In this document: positions 8,268-16,732 of the stretch, one piece after another
Layout of the letters: the number at the start of each line of letters is the position of its first letter
Numbering within the stretch: position 1 is the first letter of the stretch
DNA from: Pseudodesulfovibrio hydrargyri
GTDB lineage: Bacteria; Desulfobacterota; Desulfovibrionia; Desulfovibrionales; Desulfovibrionaceae
NCBI RefSeq assembly: GCF_001874525.1
Contig: NZ_LKAQ01000004.1
Span: 2,694,730 to 2,758,729, forward strand
DNA: 64,000 nucleotides
Direction of reading: 5' to 3'
Program-made: the position numbers and the translations under genes
The notes under the pieces: generated by a model
The model's database searches: none
Seen by the model: only the letters and a program-made list of their open reading frames with translations
What the model was told of the DNA's origin: nothing

Positions 8268-9107
8268 CTATTCGGCAGTTTCGGGCATTTCCTTTAGGAT
8301 GGCGCGCAGAAGTTTGACCATGGAAGTGGAGGATTTCTCGGCCTGGGCGATGACCTGGTCCAGGGAGGCCTCCTGCATGCAGTCGGGCAGGTTCTTGTTG
8401 GTCAGGCAGGACAGGCCGAGGATGCGGATGCCCATGTGGTGGGCGGCGATGGCCTCCATGCAGGTGGACATGCCGATGGCGTCAGCGCCCATGGCCCGGT
8501 ACATGCGGGTCTCGGCCGGGGTCTCCATGTTCGGGCCCTGAATCTGCATGAACACGCCGCGTTCCAGGCGGATGCCCAGTTCCAGGGCCTTTTGGATCGC
8601 CAGCTTGCGCAGGGCCGGGTCGTAGACCGTGCACATGTCCGGGAAGCGGTCGCCCCAGGCGTCGATGTTCTCGCCGCGCAGGGGGGTCAGCCCGGTCAGG
8701 TTGATGTGGTCCTCTATGAGCATGGGGCAGCCCACCTCGAAGGATGGATTGAGCGCGCCCACCGCGTTGGTCAGGACCAATGTTTTGATGCCCAGTTCGC
8801 CGAGTACGCGGATGTTGTGGGTGGCCTCCTGCGGGGTGAATCCCTCGTAGAGGTGAAAGCGGCCGTCCAGGGCCAGGACCGGGACGCCCTCTATGGTCCC
8901 GGAAATGAGGCGGCCCGCGTGGCTCTTGACCGAGGAGACCGGGAACTGGTCGATGTCGGCGTAAGGGATGACGACCGGGTTCTCGATGGCCGCGGTCAGC
9001 GGGCCCAGGCCCGTACCCGTTATAAATGCCACGGTACCGGCTTGAATTTTGTCTAGCTTTTCATGTATGTATGCGGCAGAATGTCGTATCTTCCTATGGT
9101 ATTCCAT
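8268..9107 (-). CDS. Purine nucleoside phosphorylase
   Basis: A 279-residue cytoplasmic enzyme of the trimeric PNP/MTAP family that splits purine nucleosides with phosphate to free base and (deoxy)ribose 1-phosphate. The phosphate loop is GTGLGPL (31-37), followed by SSVKSHAGRLISGTIEG, the base-site segment MQIQGPNMETPAETRM, and GADAIGMSTCMEAIAAHHMGI. ATG 9107 is chosen because AAGGAG precedes it at good spacing; an upstream in-frame start at 9161 would add 18 residues with no support. It sits 57 bases upstream of the lipoprotein gene on the same strand and may share its transcript. Confidence 0.93.
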   Translation of the reverse strand: MEYHRKIRHSAAYIHEKLDKIQAGTVAFITGTGLGPLTAAIENPVVIPYADIDQFPVSSVKSHAGRLISGTIEGVPVLALDGRFHLYEGFTPQEATHNIRVLGELGIKTLVLTNAVGALNPSFEVGCPMLIEDHINLTGLTPLRGENIDAWGDRFPDMCTVYDPALRKLAIQKALELGIRLERGVFMQIQGPNMETPAETRMYRAMGADAIGMSTCMEAIAAHHMGIRILGLSCLTNKNLPDCMQEASLDQVIAQAEKSSTSMVKLLRAILKEMPETAE

Positions 9108-9198
9108 GTGGACTCCTTGTGGCTTGGACGCTGCGCCGGGCAGGGGAGAGGGCTTTAGCAAACGGACCGATCAGACTCGTGAAGGATAGGCGCGCTTT

Positions 9199-9954
9199 AT
9201 GGATATCGTGACACTACTGGGTCTCGCCGTGGGATTGTCGCTCATCATCGGGGCCATTATCCTCGGTGGGGCTGTTGACGTTTTTATCAACGTTCCCGGC
9301 ATGATGATTGTTATCGGCGGCACGCTCGCCTCCATCCTGGTGGCCTTCCCGTTCGAGGAGATCATACAGTCCTTCAAGGCCGCGTTCAAGATGTTCGTCG
9401 GGCGCAAGAGCCGCACCCGCGACGTGGTCAACATCATGGTCAAGGTGGCCGAGATCAGCCGCCGCGAGGGGCTCATCGCGCTGGAGAACGTCCAGACCGA
9501 GAACATGGTCCTCAAGAAATCCTGCCAGCTCATCGCGGACAATGCGGACCCCTCGCTCATCCGTTCCACCCTGTCCATCGAGATCAACTCCATGCGCCGC
9601 CGCCACCAGGTGGCCCAGGACGTGTTCAAGCGGCTGGCCTCCCTGGCTCCGGCCTTCGGAATGATGGGCACGCTCATCGGTCTGGTCCAGATGCTCTCCC
9701 AGCTGGATGATCCCAAGTCCATCGGTCCGGCCATGGCCGTGGCCATCCTGACGACCTTCTACGGCTCGGCCATGTCCACGCTCTTCTTCATCCCCATCGC
9801 GGCCAAGCTCAAGGCCCGCACCTTGCAGGAGCAGTTGCACCTGGAAGTCATTTTCGAGGGGGCCAAGTCCATCCTCGAAAACAACAACCCCCGGTTGGTC
9901 TATGAGAAGCTTTCGTCCTTCCTGGCCCCGGTTGAGAGGGAGACCCAGCGATGA
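9199..9954 (+). CDS. motA: Flagellar motor stator protein MotA (PomA-like)
   Basis: A 251-residue stator subunit of the inner membrane, close in length to Vibrio PomA and shorter than E. coli MotA. Four membrane segments are visible, two at residues 5-50 and two at about 150-205 (LAPAFGMMGTLIGLVQML and AVAILTTFYGSAMSTLFFIPIAAKLK). The cytoplasmic loop between them carries the charged residues that touch FliG. With MotB it forms the ion channel that drives rotation. Whether H+ or Na+ is used cannot be decided safely. The stop overlaps the motB start by four bases. Confidence 0.95.
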   Translation: MDIVTLLGLAVGLSLIIGAIILGGAVDVFINVPGMMIVIGGTLASILVAFPFEEIIQSFKAAFKMFVGRKSRTRDVVNIMVKVAEISRREGLIALENVQTENMVLKKSCQLIADNADPSLIRSTLSIEINSMRRRHQVAQDVFKRLASLAPAFGMMGTLIGLVQMLSQLDDPKSIGPAMAVAILTTFYGSAMSTLFFIPIAAKLKARTLQEQLHLEVIFEGAKSILENNNPRLVYEKLSSFLAPVERETQR

Positions 9955-10697
9955 GCAGCGAATATGACGACGACCTTTTGCTCGACTTTGGCGAGGACGA
10001 GGGAGATGACAACGAGTGGTTGACCACCTTCGCCGACCTGTCCATGCTGCTTCTGGTCTTTTTCATCCTGCTCTATTCCATGTCGACCATCGACACGCAG
10101 AAGTTCTCGGATACCTTCACCTCGGTGACCCAGGCCCTGCAGGGCAAGATGGACAAGATCTCCACCAGCCGGATCACCCGCGAAGAGGCCGGGGTGCTCA
10201 TCGACCAGGCCATGATGCGCCGCCAGATCATCGAGTCCCAGCGCAAGGTTTTTGCCGAGGTCAAGACCCTGCAGACCAAGAAGGGCGTGGAAGGGCTGGT
10301 CAGCGCCAATTTCGAGGACGGGATCATCACCCTGCGGGTGCCCGGCGACGTCATGTTCCAGTCCGGCCAGGTGGGGCTCACGCCCAAGGGCGTGCAGCTG
10401 GTCAACGACCTCAAGGATTTTTTCATCAAGCACAAGGACCAGAACATCAAGATCGTCGGCTACACCGACAACGTCCGGCCGAGCGGCAACTCGCGATTCA
10501 AGGACAACTGGGAGATTTCGGCCATGCGCGCGGTCAACGTGCTGCGCGAGCTGCTCAAGATGGGCCTGGAATCAACCCGGCTGACGGCCACGGGGCTGGC
10601 CTACCTCAACCCGCTGTACCCGAACACCTCTGATGAGTACCGGGCAAAGAACCGGCGGGTGGAGTTCATTCTGGAAAAGCGGGTCTCCGGCAAATAG
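9951..10697 (+). CDS. motB: Flagellar motor stator protein MotB
   Basis: A 248-residue stator subunit. After an unusually acidic N-terminus (residues 4-22 rich in Asp/Glu) comes one membrane helix with the ion-binding aspartate, Asp29 in TTFADLSMLLLVFFILLY. A periplasmic linker leads to an OmpA-type peptidoglycan-binding domain at about 150-245 (VGYTDNVRPSGNSRFKDNWE, then LTATGLAYLNPLYPN). ATGA overlap with motA couples their translation. Confidence 0.95.
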   Translation: MSSEYDDDLLLDFGEDEGDDNEWLTTFADLSMLLLVFFILLYSMSTIDTQKFSDTFTSVTQALQGKMDKISTSRITREEAGVLIDQAMMRRQIIESQRKVFAEVKTLQTKKGVEGLVSANFEDGIITLRVPGDVMFQSGQVGLTPKGVQLVNDLKDFFIKHKDQNIKIVGYTDNVRPSGNSRFKDNWEISAMRAVNVLRELLKMGLESTRLTATGLAYLNPLYPNTSDEYRAKNRRVEFILEKRVSGK

Positions 10698-10733
10698 CCT
10701 CCGGGCGGACACAAGGGACCCTTTGGGGGAGTT

Positions 10734-11114
10734 ATGGATTTCAACATACAGTTGCCCGACGACGAGGAACGCCTGCGCAAGGCCTTCCGCACCAAGGTTC
10801 CGGGGTTGACCGCGCGGTTCCCCGGATTGAACCTCGTCCTGGACGTGGCCGACCTGAGCGCCACCGGTTTGGCGGTTCTCGACAAGAGCGGCCGGTTCAT
10901 TGAAAAGGAGACCCACGAGGTGGAGCTGCTGATCAAGGACAGGCTGTTTCTCGGCGGGGCCACGGCCATGTGCATGCGCGTGCACGACAACGGCGTCGTG
11001 GGCCTGAATTTCGTGGACCTGGACCGGCAACGGCAGATCAAGCTCGACAAGCTGGTTCTCGAGGTGCAGAAGAGACTCATCGCCCTGCGCAAGAAAAAGC
11101 GCGAGCAAGGCTGA
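10734..11114 (+). CDS. PilZ-domain protein, probable c-di-GMP effector
   Basis: A 126-residue stand-alone PilZ domain. The two c-di-GMP-binding signatures are present: Arg15-x3-Arg19 (RKAFR) and Asp39-x-Ser41-x2-Gly44 (DLSATG). It follows motB after 36 bases with a ribosome-binding site (GGGGGAG), so the stator and a likely c-di-GMP reader are made together. By analogy with YcgR-type brakes it may tune motor output, but it lacks a YcgR-N domain. The accC gene begins two bases after its stop, extending the same transcript into fatty-acid synthesis genes. Confidence 0.88.
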   Translation: MDFNIQLPDDEERLRKAFRTKVPGLTARFPGLNLVLDVADLSATGLAVLDKSGRFIEKETHEVELLIKDRLFLGGATAMCMRVHDNGVVGLNFVDLDRQRQIKLDKLVLEVQKRLIALRKKKREQG

Positions 11115-11116
11115 CA

Positions 11117-12544
11117 GTGCAAACCGGAAACATCGACCGCCACAAGGTCCTCATAGCCAACCGAGGCGAGATCGCCATGCGGGTCATGGCCGCGTGCCGC
11201 CGCCTGGGGCTCGACTTCGTCTGCGTGTGCACGGCCGCGGACCGGGAGTCCGGGCACGTCCGGCTGGCCCGCGAGCTGGCCGGGGACGGCGCGGTCCACA
11301 CCATTTCCTCCTACCTGGACGCCAACGAGATATTCTCCGTGGCCGACGCAAGCCAGGCCACGGCCGTGCATCCCGGCTACGGCTTTTTTGCCGAGGACTT
11401 CCGCTTTGCAAGGCGTGTGGTCCGGCGGGATCGGCCCATGGAGTTCATCGGTCCGAGTTGGTGGGTCATCCGCGACCTGGGCGACAAGATCAACACCAAG
11501 CGCATCGCCCGCTCACTGAACGTGCCCACCGTGCCCGGCTCGGACCGGCCCGTGTACAGCGAGATCGAGGCCGACGAAATCGCCTCCTCCCTGTTCGAGT
11601 TCCAGGCCAGCCAGGGCATCGTGGACGGGGTGATCATGGTCAAGGCCTCGGCGGGCGGCGGAGGCATGGGCATCGAGGAGGTCGGGGACTTCAACGAGTT
11701 CCGCTCCGTGTTCCGGCGCATCCGCAACTACGCCAAGCGGAATTTCGGGGACGAGGGCGTGCTCATCGAGCAGCGCATCTTCGACTTCAACCACCTGGAG
11801 GTCCAGGTGGTCTCCGGGCGGGGCGGCGGCCAGCACGTCCATTTCGGCACGCGCAACTGCTCGGTCCAGTCCACGGGCAAGCAGAAGCGCATCGAGGTCG
11901 CGCCGGGCTTCGCGCCGGGCGTGGTCTCCTACACCTTCGACGCCGCCCGGGTGTTGTCCGAGATCACCGAGCACTCTCTGGCCATGGCCCGCGAGACACA
12001 TTACGACAACGTGGGCACCTGGGAGTGGATCATCACCCCGCGCGGCGAGCCCTTCCTGATGGAGGTCAACACCCGCATCCAGGTGGAGAACGGCGTGTCC
12101 GCGGTCATCTCCCGGGTGGGCGGCCGGCCGGTGGACATCATCACCGAGCAGATCCGCCTGGCCTTGGGCGAACCGCTGCGCTACACCCAGGAGGACATCA
12201 CCTTCGAGGGCGTGGGCATCGAGTACCGGCTGGTGGCCGAGAACACGGACAACCGGTTCACGCCCTGCGCCGGGACCGTCACCCGCCTGAACTGGCCTGA
12301 GCGCGAGTGGCTCCACGTCCATACCCACGTGCCCACGGACGGCCCGTACGAAATCCCCATGGAATACGACCCGAACCTGGCTCTGGCCATCGTCTGGGGA
12401 AGTGATCTGGCCGAGGCCAAGACGCGCGGCCTGGAGTTTTTGGAGGGGCTGACCCTGGAAGGGAAGTGTGGCGGCGCCGCCAATGAATTCTACAGCAACG
12501 TCGAGTACCTGAAGGCCAAGACCGGCAGGCTCCTGGAGTTCTGA
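11117..12544 (+). CDS. accC: Acetyl-CoA carboxylase, biotin carboxylase subunit
   Basis: A 475-residue ATP-grasp biotin carboxylase that carboxylates the biotin of the carrier protein using bicarbonate and ATP. Family landmarks are KVLIANRGEIAMRVM at the N-terminus, the glycine-rich loop MVKASAGGGGMGI, EQRIFDFNHLEVQV, and MEVNTRIQVENGVSA in the active site. GTG 11117 is chosen because it begins just after the PilZ stop with GCAAGG upstream and gives the family's usual N-terminus. Spacing to the carboxyltransferase gene is two bases. It could serve another acyl-CoA carboxylase, but the AccAD neighbour favours acetyl-CoA. Confidence 0.92.
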   Translation: MQTGNIDRHKVLIANRGEIAMRVMAACRRLGLDFVCVCTAADRESGHVRLARELAGDGAVHTISSYLDANEIFSVADASQATAVHPGYGFFAEDFRFARRVVRRDRPMEFIGPSWWVIRDLGDKINTKRIARSLNVPTVPGSDRPVYSEIEADEIASSLFEFQASQGIVDGVIMVKASAGGGGMGIEEVGDFNEFRSVFRRIRNYAKRNFGDEGVLIEQRIFDFNHLEVQVVSGRGGGQHVHFGTRNCSVQSTGKQKRIEVAPGFAPGVVSYTFDAARVLSEITEHSLAMARETHYDNVGTWEWIITPRGEPFLMEVNTRIQVENGVSAVISRVGGRPVDIITEQIRLALGEPLRYTQEDITFEGVGIEYRLVAENTDNRFTPCAGTVTRLNWPEREWLHVHTHVPTDGPYEIPMEYDPNLALAIVWGSDLAEAKTRGLEFLEGLTLEGKCGGAANEFYSNVEYLKAKTGRLLEF

Positions 12545-12546
12545 GC

Positions 12547-14814
12547 ATGGACAGGGAACGAAGAATTCAGGGGCTCAGGGACCGCCTGACCTATATCCGC
12601 GACATCTTCGCCAACCGCGAGGACGAGTCCATCCGGCTGCTGGCCGCCAAGTTCGGCGAACTCCTGGAGCGCCACCGGCTCATGCCGGGCGGAGTCAAGC
12701 GCGAGGAGCTTTCGCGCATCGAGGACCTGTTCGACTTTTCCGAGCGCAAGCTCGACACCACCCTGACGCCCATGGACCGGGTGCGCATCGTCCGCCATCC
12801 CCAGCGTATCTGCCTTAAGGACATCCTGGAGAACGTCTACGACAACTATACCGAGATCGGCGGGCGGGGCGAATACAACATCGACCCGAGCATGCTCATC
12901 GCCCGGGCCGTGTTCTCCCGCCGGGTGGGGGACAAGGTCACCAACCAGATGGTCATGGTCATCGGCCAGGAAAAGGGCCACGGGGAGGCGTTCCGCAACG
13001 GCGGTTCGGTCAAGCCGTGGGGCAACGCCAAGGCCCTGCACTACATGAAGGTGGCCGAAACCGAGAACATCCCGGTGCACACCTTCGTGTTCACGCCCGG
13101 GGCGTATCCGGTGGAGGACTGGCCGGGCGCGGCCCAGCAGATCGCCCGCAACCTGTACGAACTGGCCGGGCTGCGCGTGCCCGTGGTGGCCGTGTTTTCC
13201 GAGGGCGGCTCGGGCGGGGCCGAGGCCATCGGCCTGGCCGACCGCCGGATCATGCTCTCCCACGGCTACTATTCGGTCATCTCGCCCGAGGGCGCGGCGG
13301 CCATCGAGGCCGGGCTGCGCAGCGGGGACCGGACCACGCCCGAACTGATCGAGAAGTGCGCCCGCCAGCTGCACATCACCGCCGAGGACAACCTGGAAAA
13401 CGGTTACGTGGACCGCGTGCTCCGGGAGCCGCCGCTGGGGGCCAGGCCGTCCCACTACGAATTTTTCCGCGAGCTCAGGCGCGAACTGATCCAGACCACC
13501 AACGAGGTGGTCAGTTCGGTCAAGTCCATGAAGCTCTACCGGGCCATGGCCGTGCGCACCACCAAGACCGACGACGCCGAGTCCATCTACATGCGCTGGA
13601 CCCTGTCCCAGTCCGCCCTGGACCGCATGGTGGAGCAGCGTCAGCGCAAGTTCCGGGCCATGAGCCGACATGCGCGTCTGGACGGCACCGGAGTGATCAC
13701 CCGGGCCGTGGCCGCCACCAAGGGGACTATCTGGGCGACTCATTCCTTTCTGCGCTACGACCTGCTCGGCCGCCAGAAGAAGCGGCTCAACGCCGTGTTC
13801 GAGGACCTCGGGGCCGAGGCGCATCTGGTCCGGCACAAGGTGCTCATGCCGCTCAAGAAGACCCTGGACAAGGTTCTGCCCGGCAACGGCAATACCCCGC
13901 CCAAGGTGGGCGAGGCCGTGGTGGACAGGCTAACCCGGCTTTCCTGCCCGGAAGACGGGGCCTGCCTGGTGGGCAGCGAGTGGGCCTGGACCAGCCCGCG
14001 CAGCCAGGAGGACCGGACCATTTCCTGCCCCAACGTGCGCACCCACCATTGCCCGGACCTGTGGGTGCCGGACCTGTTCGGCGACTTCGCCGGGGTCTGC
14101 CCGTCCTGCGGCCACCACTTCCCCATGGAGTACCGCTGGTATCTGCAAAACGTCTTCGACTACAGCGAGTCCAAGGAATTTAACCGGCAGCTGGAGTCCA
14201 TCAACCCCCTGGGCTACGAGAAGTTCGACACCAAGCTGGACAAGGCCAAGGAGCGGACCGGACTCAAGTCCGCGTGCATTACCTTCGAGACCTCCATCGA
14301 GGAGGTGGACGCCGTGGTGGCCGTGTTCTGCGCGCCGTTTCGGGGCGGCTCGGTGGGCGCGGCCGAGGGCGAGAAGTTCATCCGCGCGGCCGAACGGGCC
14401 ACGCGCAAGCGCCAGCCGTTCATCGCCTACGTGCACGGCACGGCGGGCATCCGCATCCAGGAGGGCGTCAACGGGGTCATCCAGATGCCGCGCTGCACCA
14501 TCGCGGTGCGCCGCTACATCGACGCGGGCGGCCTGTACCTGGTGCTCTACGACACCAACTCCTACGCCGGGCCCGTGGCCAGCTTCCTGGGCTGCTCGCC
14601 GTACCAGTTCGCGGTGCAGTCCTCGAACATCGGCTTCGCCGGGCCCGGGGTCATCTCCGAGACCACGGGGATAGCCGTGCCGCCCAACTACCACAAGGCG
14701 TACCACGCCCTGTCGCGCGGCCATATCCACGGCATCTGGGACCGCCGGGAGGTCAAGAAAAACCTCCACCAGTCGCTGCTGACCATGGGCGGGCGCAACC
14801 TTTACTATCGCTGA
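12547..14814 (+). CDS. Fused acetyl-CoA carboxylase carboxyltransferase, alpha-beta (AccA-AccD)
   Basis: A 755-residue protein joining both carboxyltransferase subunits, AccA-like first (about 60-330) and AccD-like second (about 480-755). It transfers the carboxyl group from carboxybiotin to acetyl-CoA to form malonyl-CoA. The alpha half has SEGGSGGAEAIGLADRR (Glu219 onward) and YYSVISPEGAAAI. The beta half has a cysteine-rich finger, INPLGYEKFDTKLDKAKERTG and the CoA-site region SNIGFAGPGVI. The finger reads Cys494-x7-Cys502-x15-Cys518-x2-Cys521, so the first pair is CX7C instead of the usual CX2C, with His500 and His501 beside it. A roughly 100-residue linker (340-480) joins the halves. Confidence 0.9.
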   Translation: MDRERRIQGLRDRLTYIRDIFANREDESIRLLAAKFGELLERHRLMPGGVKREELSRIEDLFDFSERKLDTTLTPMDRVRIVRHPQRICLKDILENVYDNYTEIGGRGEYNIDPSMLIARAVFSRRVGDKVTNQMVMVIGQEKGHGEAFRNGGSVKPWGNAKALHYMKVAETENIPVHTFVFTPGAYPVEDWPGAAQQIARNLYELAGLRVPVVAVFSEGGSGGAEAIGLADRRIMLSHGYYSVISPEGAAAIEAGLRSGDRTTPELIEKCARQLHITAEDNLENGYVDRVLREPPLGARPSHYEFFRELRRELIQTTNEVVSSVKSMKLYRAMAVRTTKTDDAESIYMRWTLSQSALDRMVEQRQRKFRAMSRHARLDGTGVITRAVAATKGTIWATHSFLRYDLLGRQKKRLNAVFEDLGAEAHLVRHKVLMPLKKTLDKVLPGNGNTPPKVGEAVVDRLTRLSCPEDGACLVGSEWAWTSPRSQEDRTISCPNVRTHHCPDLWVPDLFGDFAGVCPSCGHHFPMEYRWYLQNVFDYSESKEFNRQLESINPLGYEKFDTKLDKAKERTGLKSACITFETSIEEVDAVVAVFCAPFRGGSVGAAEGEKFIRAAERATRKRQPFIAYVHGTAGIRIQEGVNGVIQMPRCTIAVRRYIDAGGLYLVLYDTNSYAGPVASFLGCSPYQFAVQSSNIGFAGPGVISETTGIAVPPNYHKAYHALSRGHIHGIWDRREVKKNLHQSLLTMGGRNLYYR

Positions 14815-14887
14815 TTTTTATGAGACACCCCCGAGCGCGTCCCGTGTTTCAAACAAACACGAATCGAAGCGTAATAGAGGATAAATA

Positions 14888-15538
14888 GTGCTGAATATCA
14901 AAGAGTTGCTCGATAAAGTCAAGGCGTCTCCGTACCGCGAGATCGTGGTCCGCGCCCCGCATACCGGCGTGGTCTCGTTTGCGGCCGTCAAGCCCGGCGA
15001 GAAGGTCCACGGCCCGCGCGGCGAGTTCCTGGAAAAGCCGGGCACCCTGCTGGCCCATCTGACCCGCGAGAAGAACGAGAAGCCCATCCCGGCCCCGGAG
15101 AAGGGCGTCATCGAGGCCGTGCACACGCAGCACGAGGGGCAGTTCGTGGAGGCGGGCGAACCGCTGGTGACCATCAAGCATTATCTGACCCGCAAGGAAG
15201 TCATCGAACTGATCCTGCAGGAGGCCCTGTACCTGTTCCGCGCCCCGGAACGGGCCAAGTACTACTTCGTTCCCGAGGTGGACCAGAAGCTCAAGGTCTC
15301 GGGCAAGCGCTCGGTCAAGGTCCAGGACGGCATGGAATTTCTGATCGTGTCCCGCATGAAGCGGGAGACCCCCCTGGCCTATTCCGGGCCCGAGGGCATC
15401 ATCTACTCCGTCTACTTCGGCCGGGGCGACAACGTGGACGAGGGAGAACCCCTCATCGGCGTCTGCCCCGAGGACCAGCTCACGGTCATCCAGGACGTGG
15501 TGGCCCGCATCCAGAGCGAGTGGGAAGAAGAGGCGTAG
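14888..15538 (+). CDS. Protein with two biotinyl/lipoyl-like domains, probable carboxylase carrier
   Basis: A 216-residue protein in the position of a biotin carboxyl carrier. Two hammerhead-like repeats can be seen: residues 18-97 and about 143-195 (the second reads VSRMKRETPL then GRGDNVDEGEPLIGV). Neither carries the textbook (A/V)MKM acceptor motif. Aligned to that motif, the first offers Lys62 in TREKN and the second Lys158 in SRMKR. Between them is a segment of about 40 residues (LYLFRAPERAKYYFVPE) of unknown role. Because no other BCCP is seen in the operon, this is the best candidate partner of AccC and AccAD. Confidence 0.75.
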   Translation: MLNIKELLDKVKASPYREIVVRAPHTGVVSFAAVKPGEKVHGPRGEFLEKPGTLLAHLTREKNEKPIPAPEKGVIEAVHTQHEGQFVEAGEPLVTIKHYLTRKEVIELILQEALYLFRAPERAKYYFVPEVDQKLKVSGKRSVKVQDGMEFLIVSRMKRETPLAYSGPEGIIYSVYFGRGDNVDEGEPLIGVCPEDQLTVIQDVVARIQSEWEEEA

Positions 15539-15558
15539 GCAAACATCGGAGGCGCGCC

Positions 15559-15900
15559 ATGGGCAGATTGCTTCAGGTTCGGGTGTCGGCGTGGACGTAC
15601 AGCGAGGACGAGGTGCGCAAGGCGTGGCCGTCCCTGTGGAAGCTGGCCTGGCAGGACAGCGGCGCGATCCCCAGGAAGGGCGTCATGGAGCTGGCTGACG
15701 CGGTTTTCGACGCGGTCCGGGCCGGGCTCATCCCCGACAATCAGGTCAAGGCCCTCAAGGCGGATGCCGAAAAGGCCGACGAGTTGCGCCAGGCCATCGA
15801 AAAGGCCCTCGGCGACTGGCGGCCCGGCGAGGCGGACAAGTTGACCTATGCCCTGGAAGACACCATGGACGCGCTGGAAGACATTGCCGCCGATTTTTGA
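15559..15900 (+). CDS. Small hypothetical protein at the end of the acc operon
   Basis: A 113-residue protein I do not recognise. ATG 15559 is preferred because GGAGG lies seven bases upstream; a longer reading from 15520 overlaps the previous gene and lacks a ribosome-binding site. The N-terminus (MGRLLQVRVSAWTYSEDEV) may form a strand, followed by tryptophan-rich WPSLWKLAWQD and then mostly acidic helix. No signal peptide or membrane segment is visible. It lies 20 bases after the carrier gene, so it is probably co-transcribed with the carboxylase and could be an assembly or control factor. That is inference from position only. Confidence 0.7.
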   Translation: MGRLLQVRVSAWTYSEDEVRKAWPSLWKLAWQDSGAIPRKGVMELADAVFDAVRAGLIPDNQVKALKADAEKADELRQAIEKALGDWRPGEADKLTYALEDTMDALEDIAADF

Positions 15901-15945
15901 TATTGCATTTCTATAAGACGAACCCTTGTCAGGTAAGGAGTTGAA

Positions 15946-16506
15946 ATGGCTGGCAGTTTAAATAAAGTAATCATTGTGGGCCGAGTCGGCCAGGATCCGA
16001 AGGTTTCCTACACCGGCTCCGGCCAGGCCGTGGCGAACTTCTCCGTGGCCACGGACGAAGGATACCGCGACCGGCAGACCGGCCAGAAGGTCGAGCGCAC
16101 CGAGTGGCACCGCGTGGTGGCCTGGCGTCAGCAGGCCGAGTTCGTGGGCAACTACATCGGCAAGGGCCGTCTGGTCATGGTCGAAGGCAAGCTTCAGACC
16201 CGCAAGTGGCAGGGCCAGGACGGCCAGGACCGCTACACCACGGAGATCGTGGCCGACAGCATCCAGGGACTGGACCGCGCCCCCGACGGCCAGCAGCCCG
16301 CCCAGCAGGGCGGCTACCAGCAGCAGGGGGGCGGCTATCAACAGCAGGGCGGCTACCAGCAGCAGGGGGGCGGCTACCAGCAGAACCGTCCGCAGCAGAA
16401 CCGCCAGCAACAGAACGGCTATCCGCAGAACCAGCCCCAGGAGGAAGAGGACCTCGGTCCCGCCTTTCCGTCCGAGGCCAGCGGTATGGACGACGTACCG
16501 TTCTGA
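15946..16506 (+). CDS. ssb: Single-stranded DNA-binding protein
   Basis: A 186-residue SSB. The OB-fold fills residues 1-110 (LNKVIIVGRVGQDPKVSYTGSGQAVANFSVATDE, then EWHRVVAWRQQAEFVGNYIGKG). A flexible Gln/Gly/Tyr-rich linker of about 50 residues follows. The acidic tip GMDDVPF at the C-terminus recruits replication and repair proteins. The ribosome-binding site AAGGAG precedes ATG 15946. The linker is encoded by a DNA tandem repeat at 16303-16380. Confidence 0.96.
   Translation: MAGSLNKVIIVGRVGQDPKVSYTGSGQAVANFSVATDEGYRDRQTGQKVERTEWHRVVAWRQQAEFVGNYIGKGRLVMVEGKLQTRKWQGQDGQDRYTTEIVADSIQGLDRAPDGQQPAQQGGYQQQGGGYQQQGGYQQQGGGYQQNRPQQNRQQQNGYPQNQPQEEEDLGPAFPSEASGMDDVPF
16303..16380 (+). repeat. 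Two-copy 39-base tandem repeat inside the ssb linker
   Basis: Copies at 16303-16341 and 16342-16380 differ only in the last two codons (CTATCAA versus CTACCAG). Each encodes a 13-residue unit of the type QQGGYQQQGGGYQ. The in-frame length (39 bases) means gain or loss of a copy would not shift the reading frame. Confidence 0.88.
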
Positions 16507-16565
16507 TGAGCCGGTTTGCAGCCGGTTCGCGGACCCGGTCCGGGCCCGGTGAACGCAGAGATTTG

Positions 16566-16595
16566 GAGGGTGGTTTCGGCCACCCTCTTTTTTTT
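16566..16595 (+). terminator. Rho-independent terminator after ssb
   Basis: GAGGGTGG pairs with CCACCCTC around TTTCGG and is followed by eight T. It ends the ssb transcript and perhaps the whole mot-acc-ssb run. Confidence 0.93.
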
Positions 16596-16732
16596 GCGTC
16601 CGCCGTGCCTGATAGCCGTCCTTTGCGCATCCTCTGTTGTCGGTGGTCCCGGCTTGGGCTATGGTTCCGGCCAGCCTGCGGAAAGGCGGGCGGCCACGGG
16701 CCGTTCCTCATGAATCATGCAACGGGGTGGGT

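Noticed and set aside
7137..8297. A 386-codon plus-strand open frame opposite the FlgO-like lipoprotein
   Set aside because: The minus-strand gene has a lipobox signal peptide and family motifs; the plus-strand product has neither.
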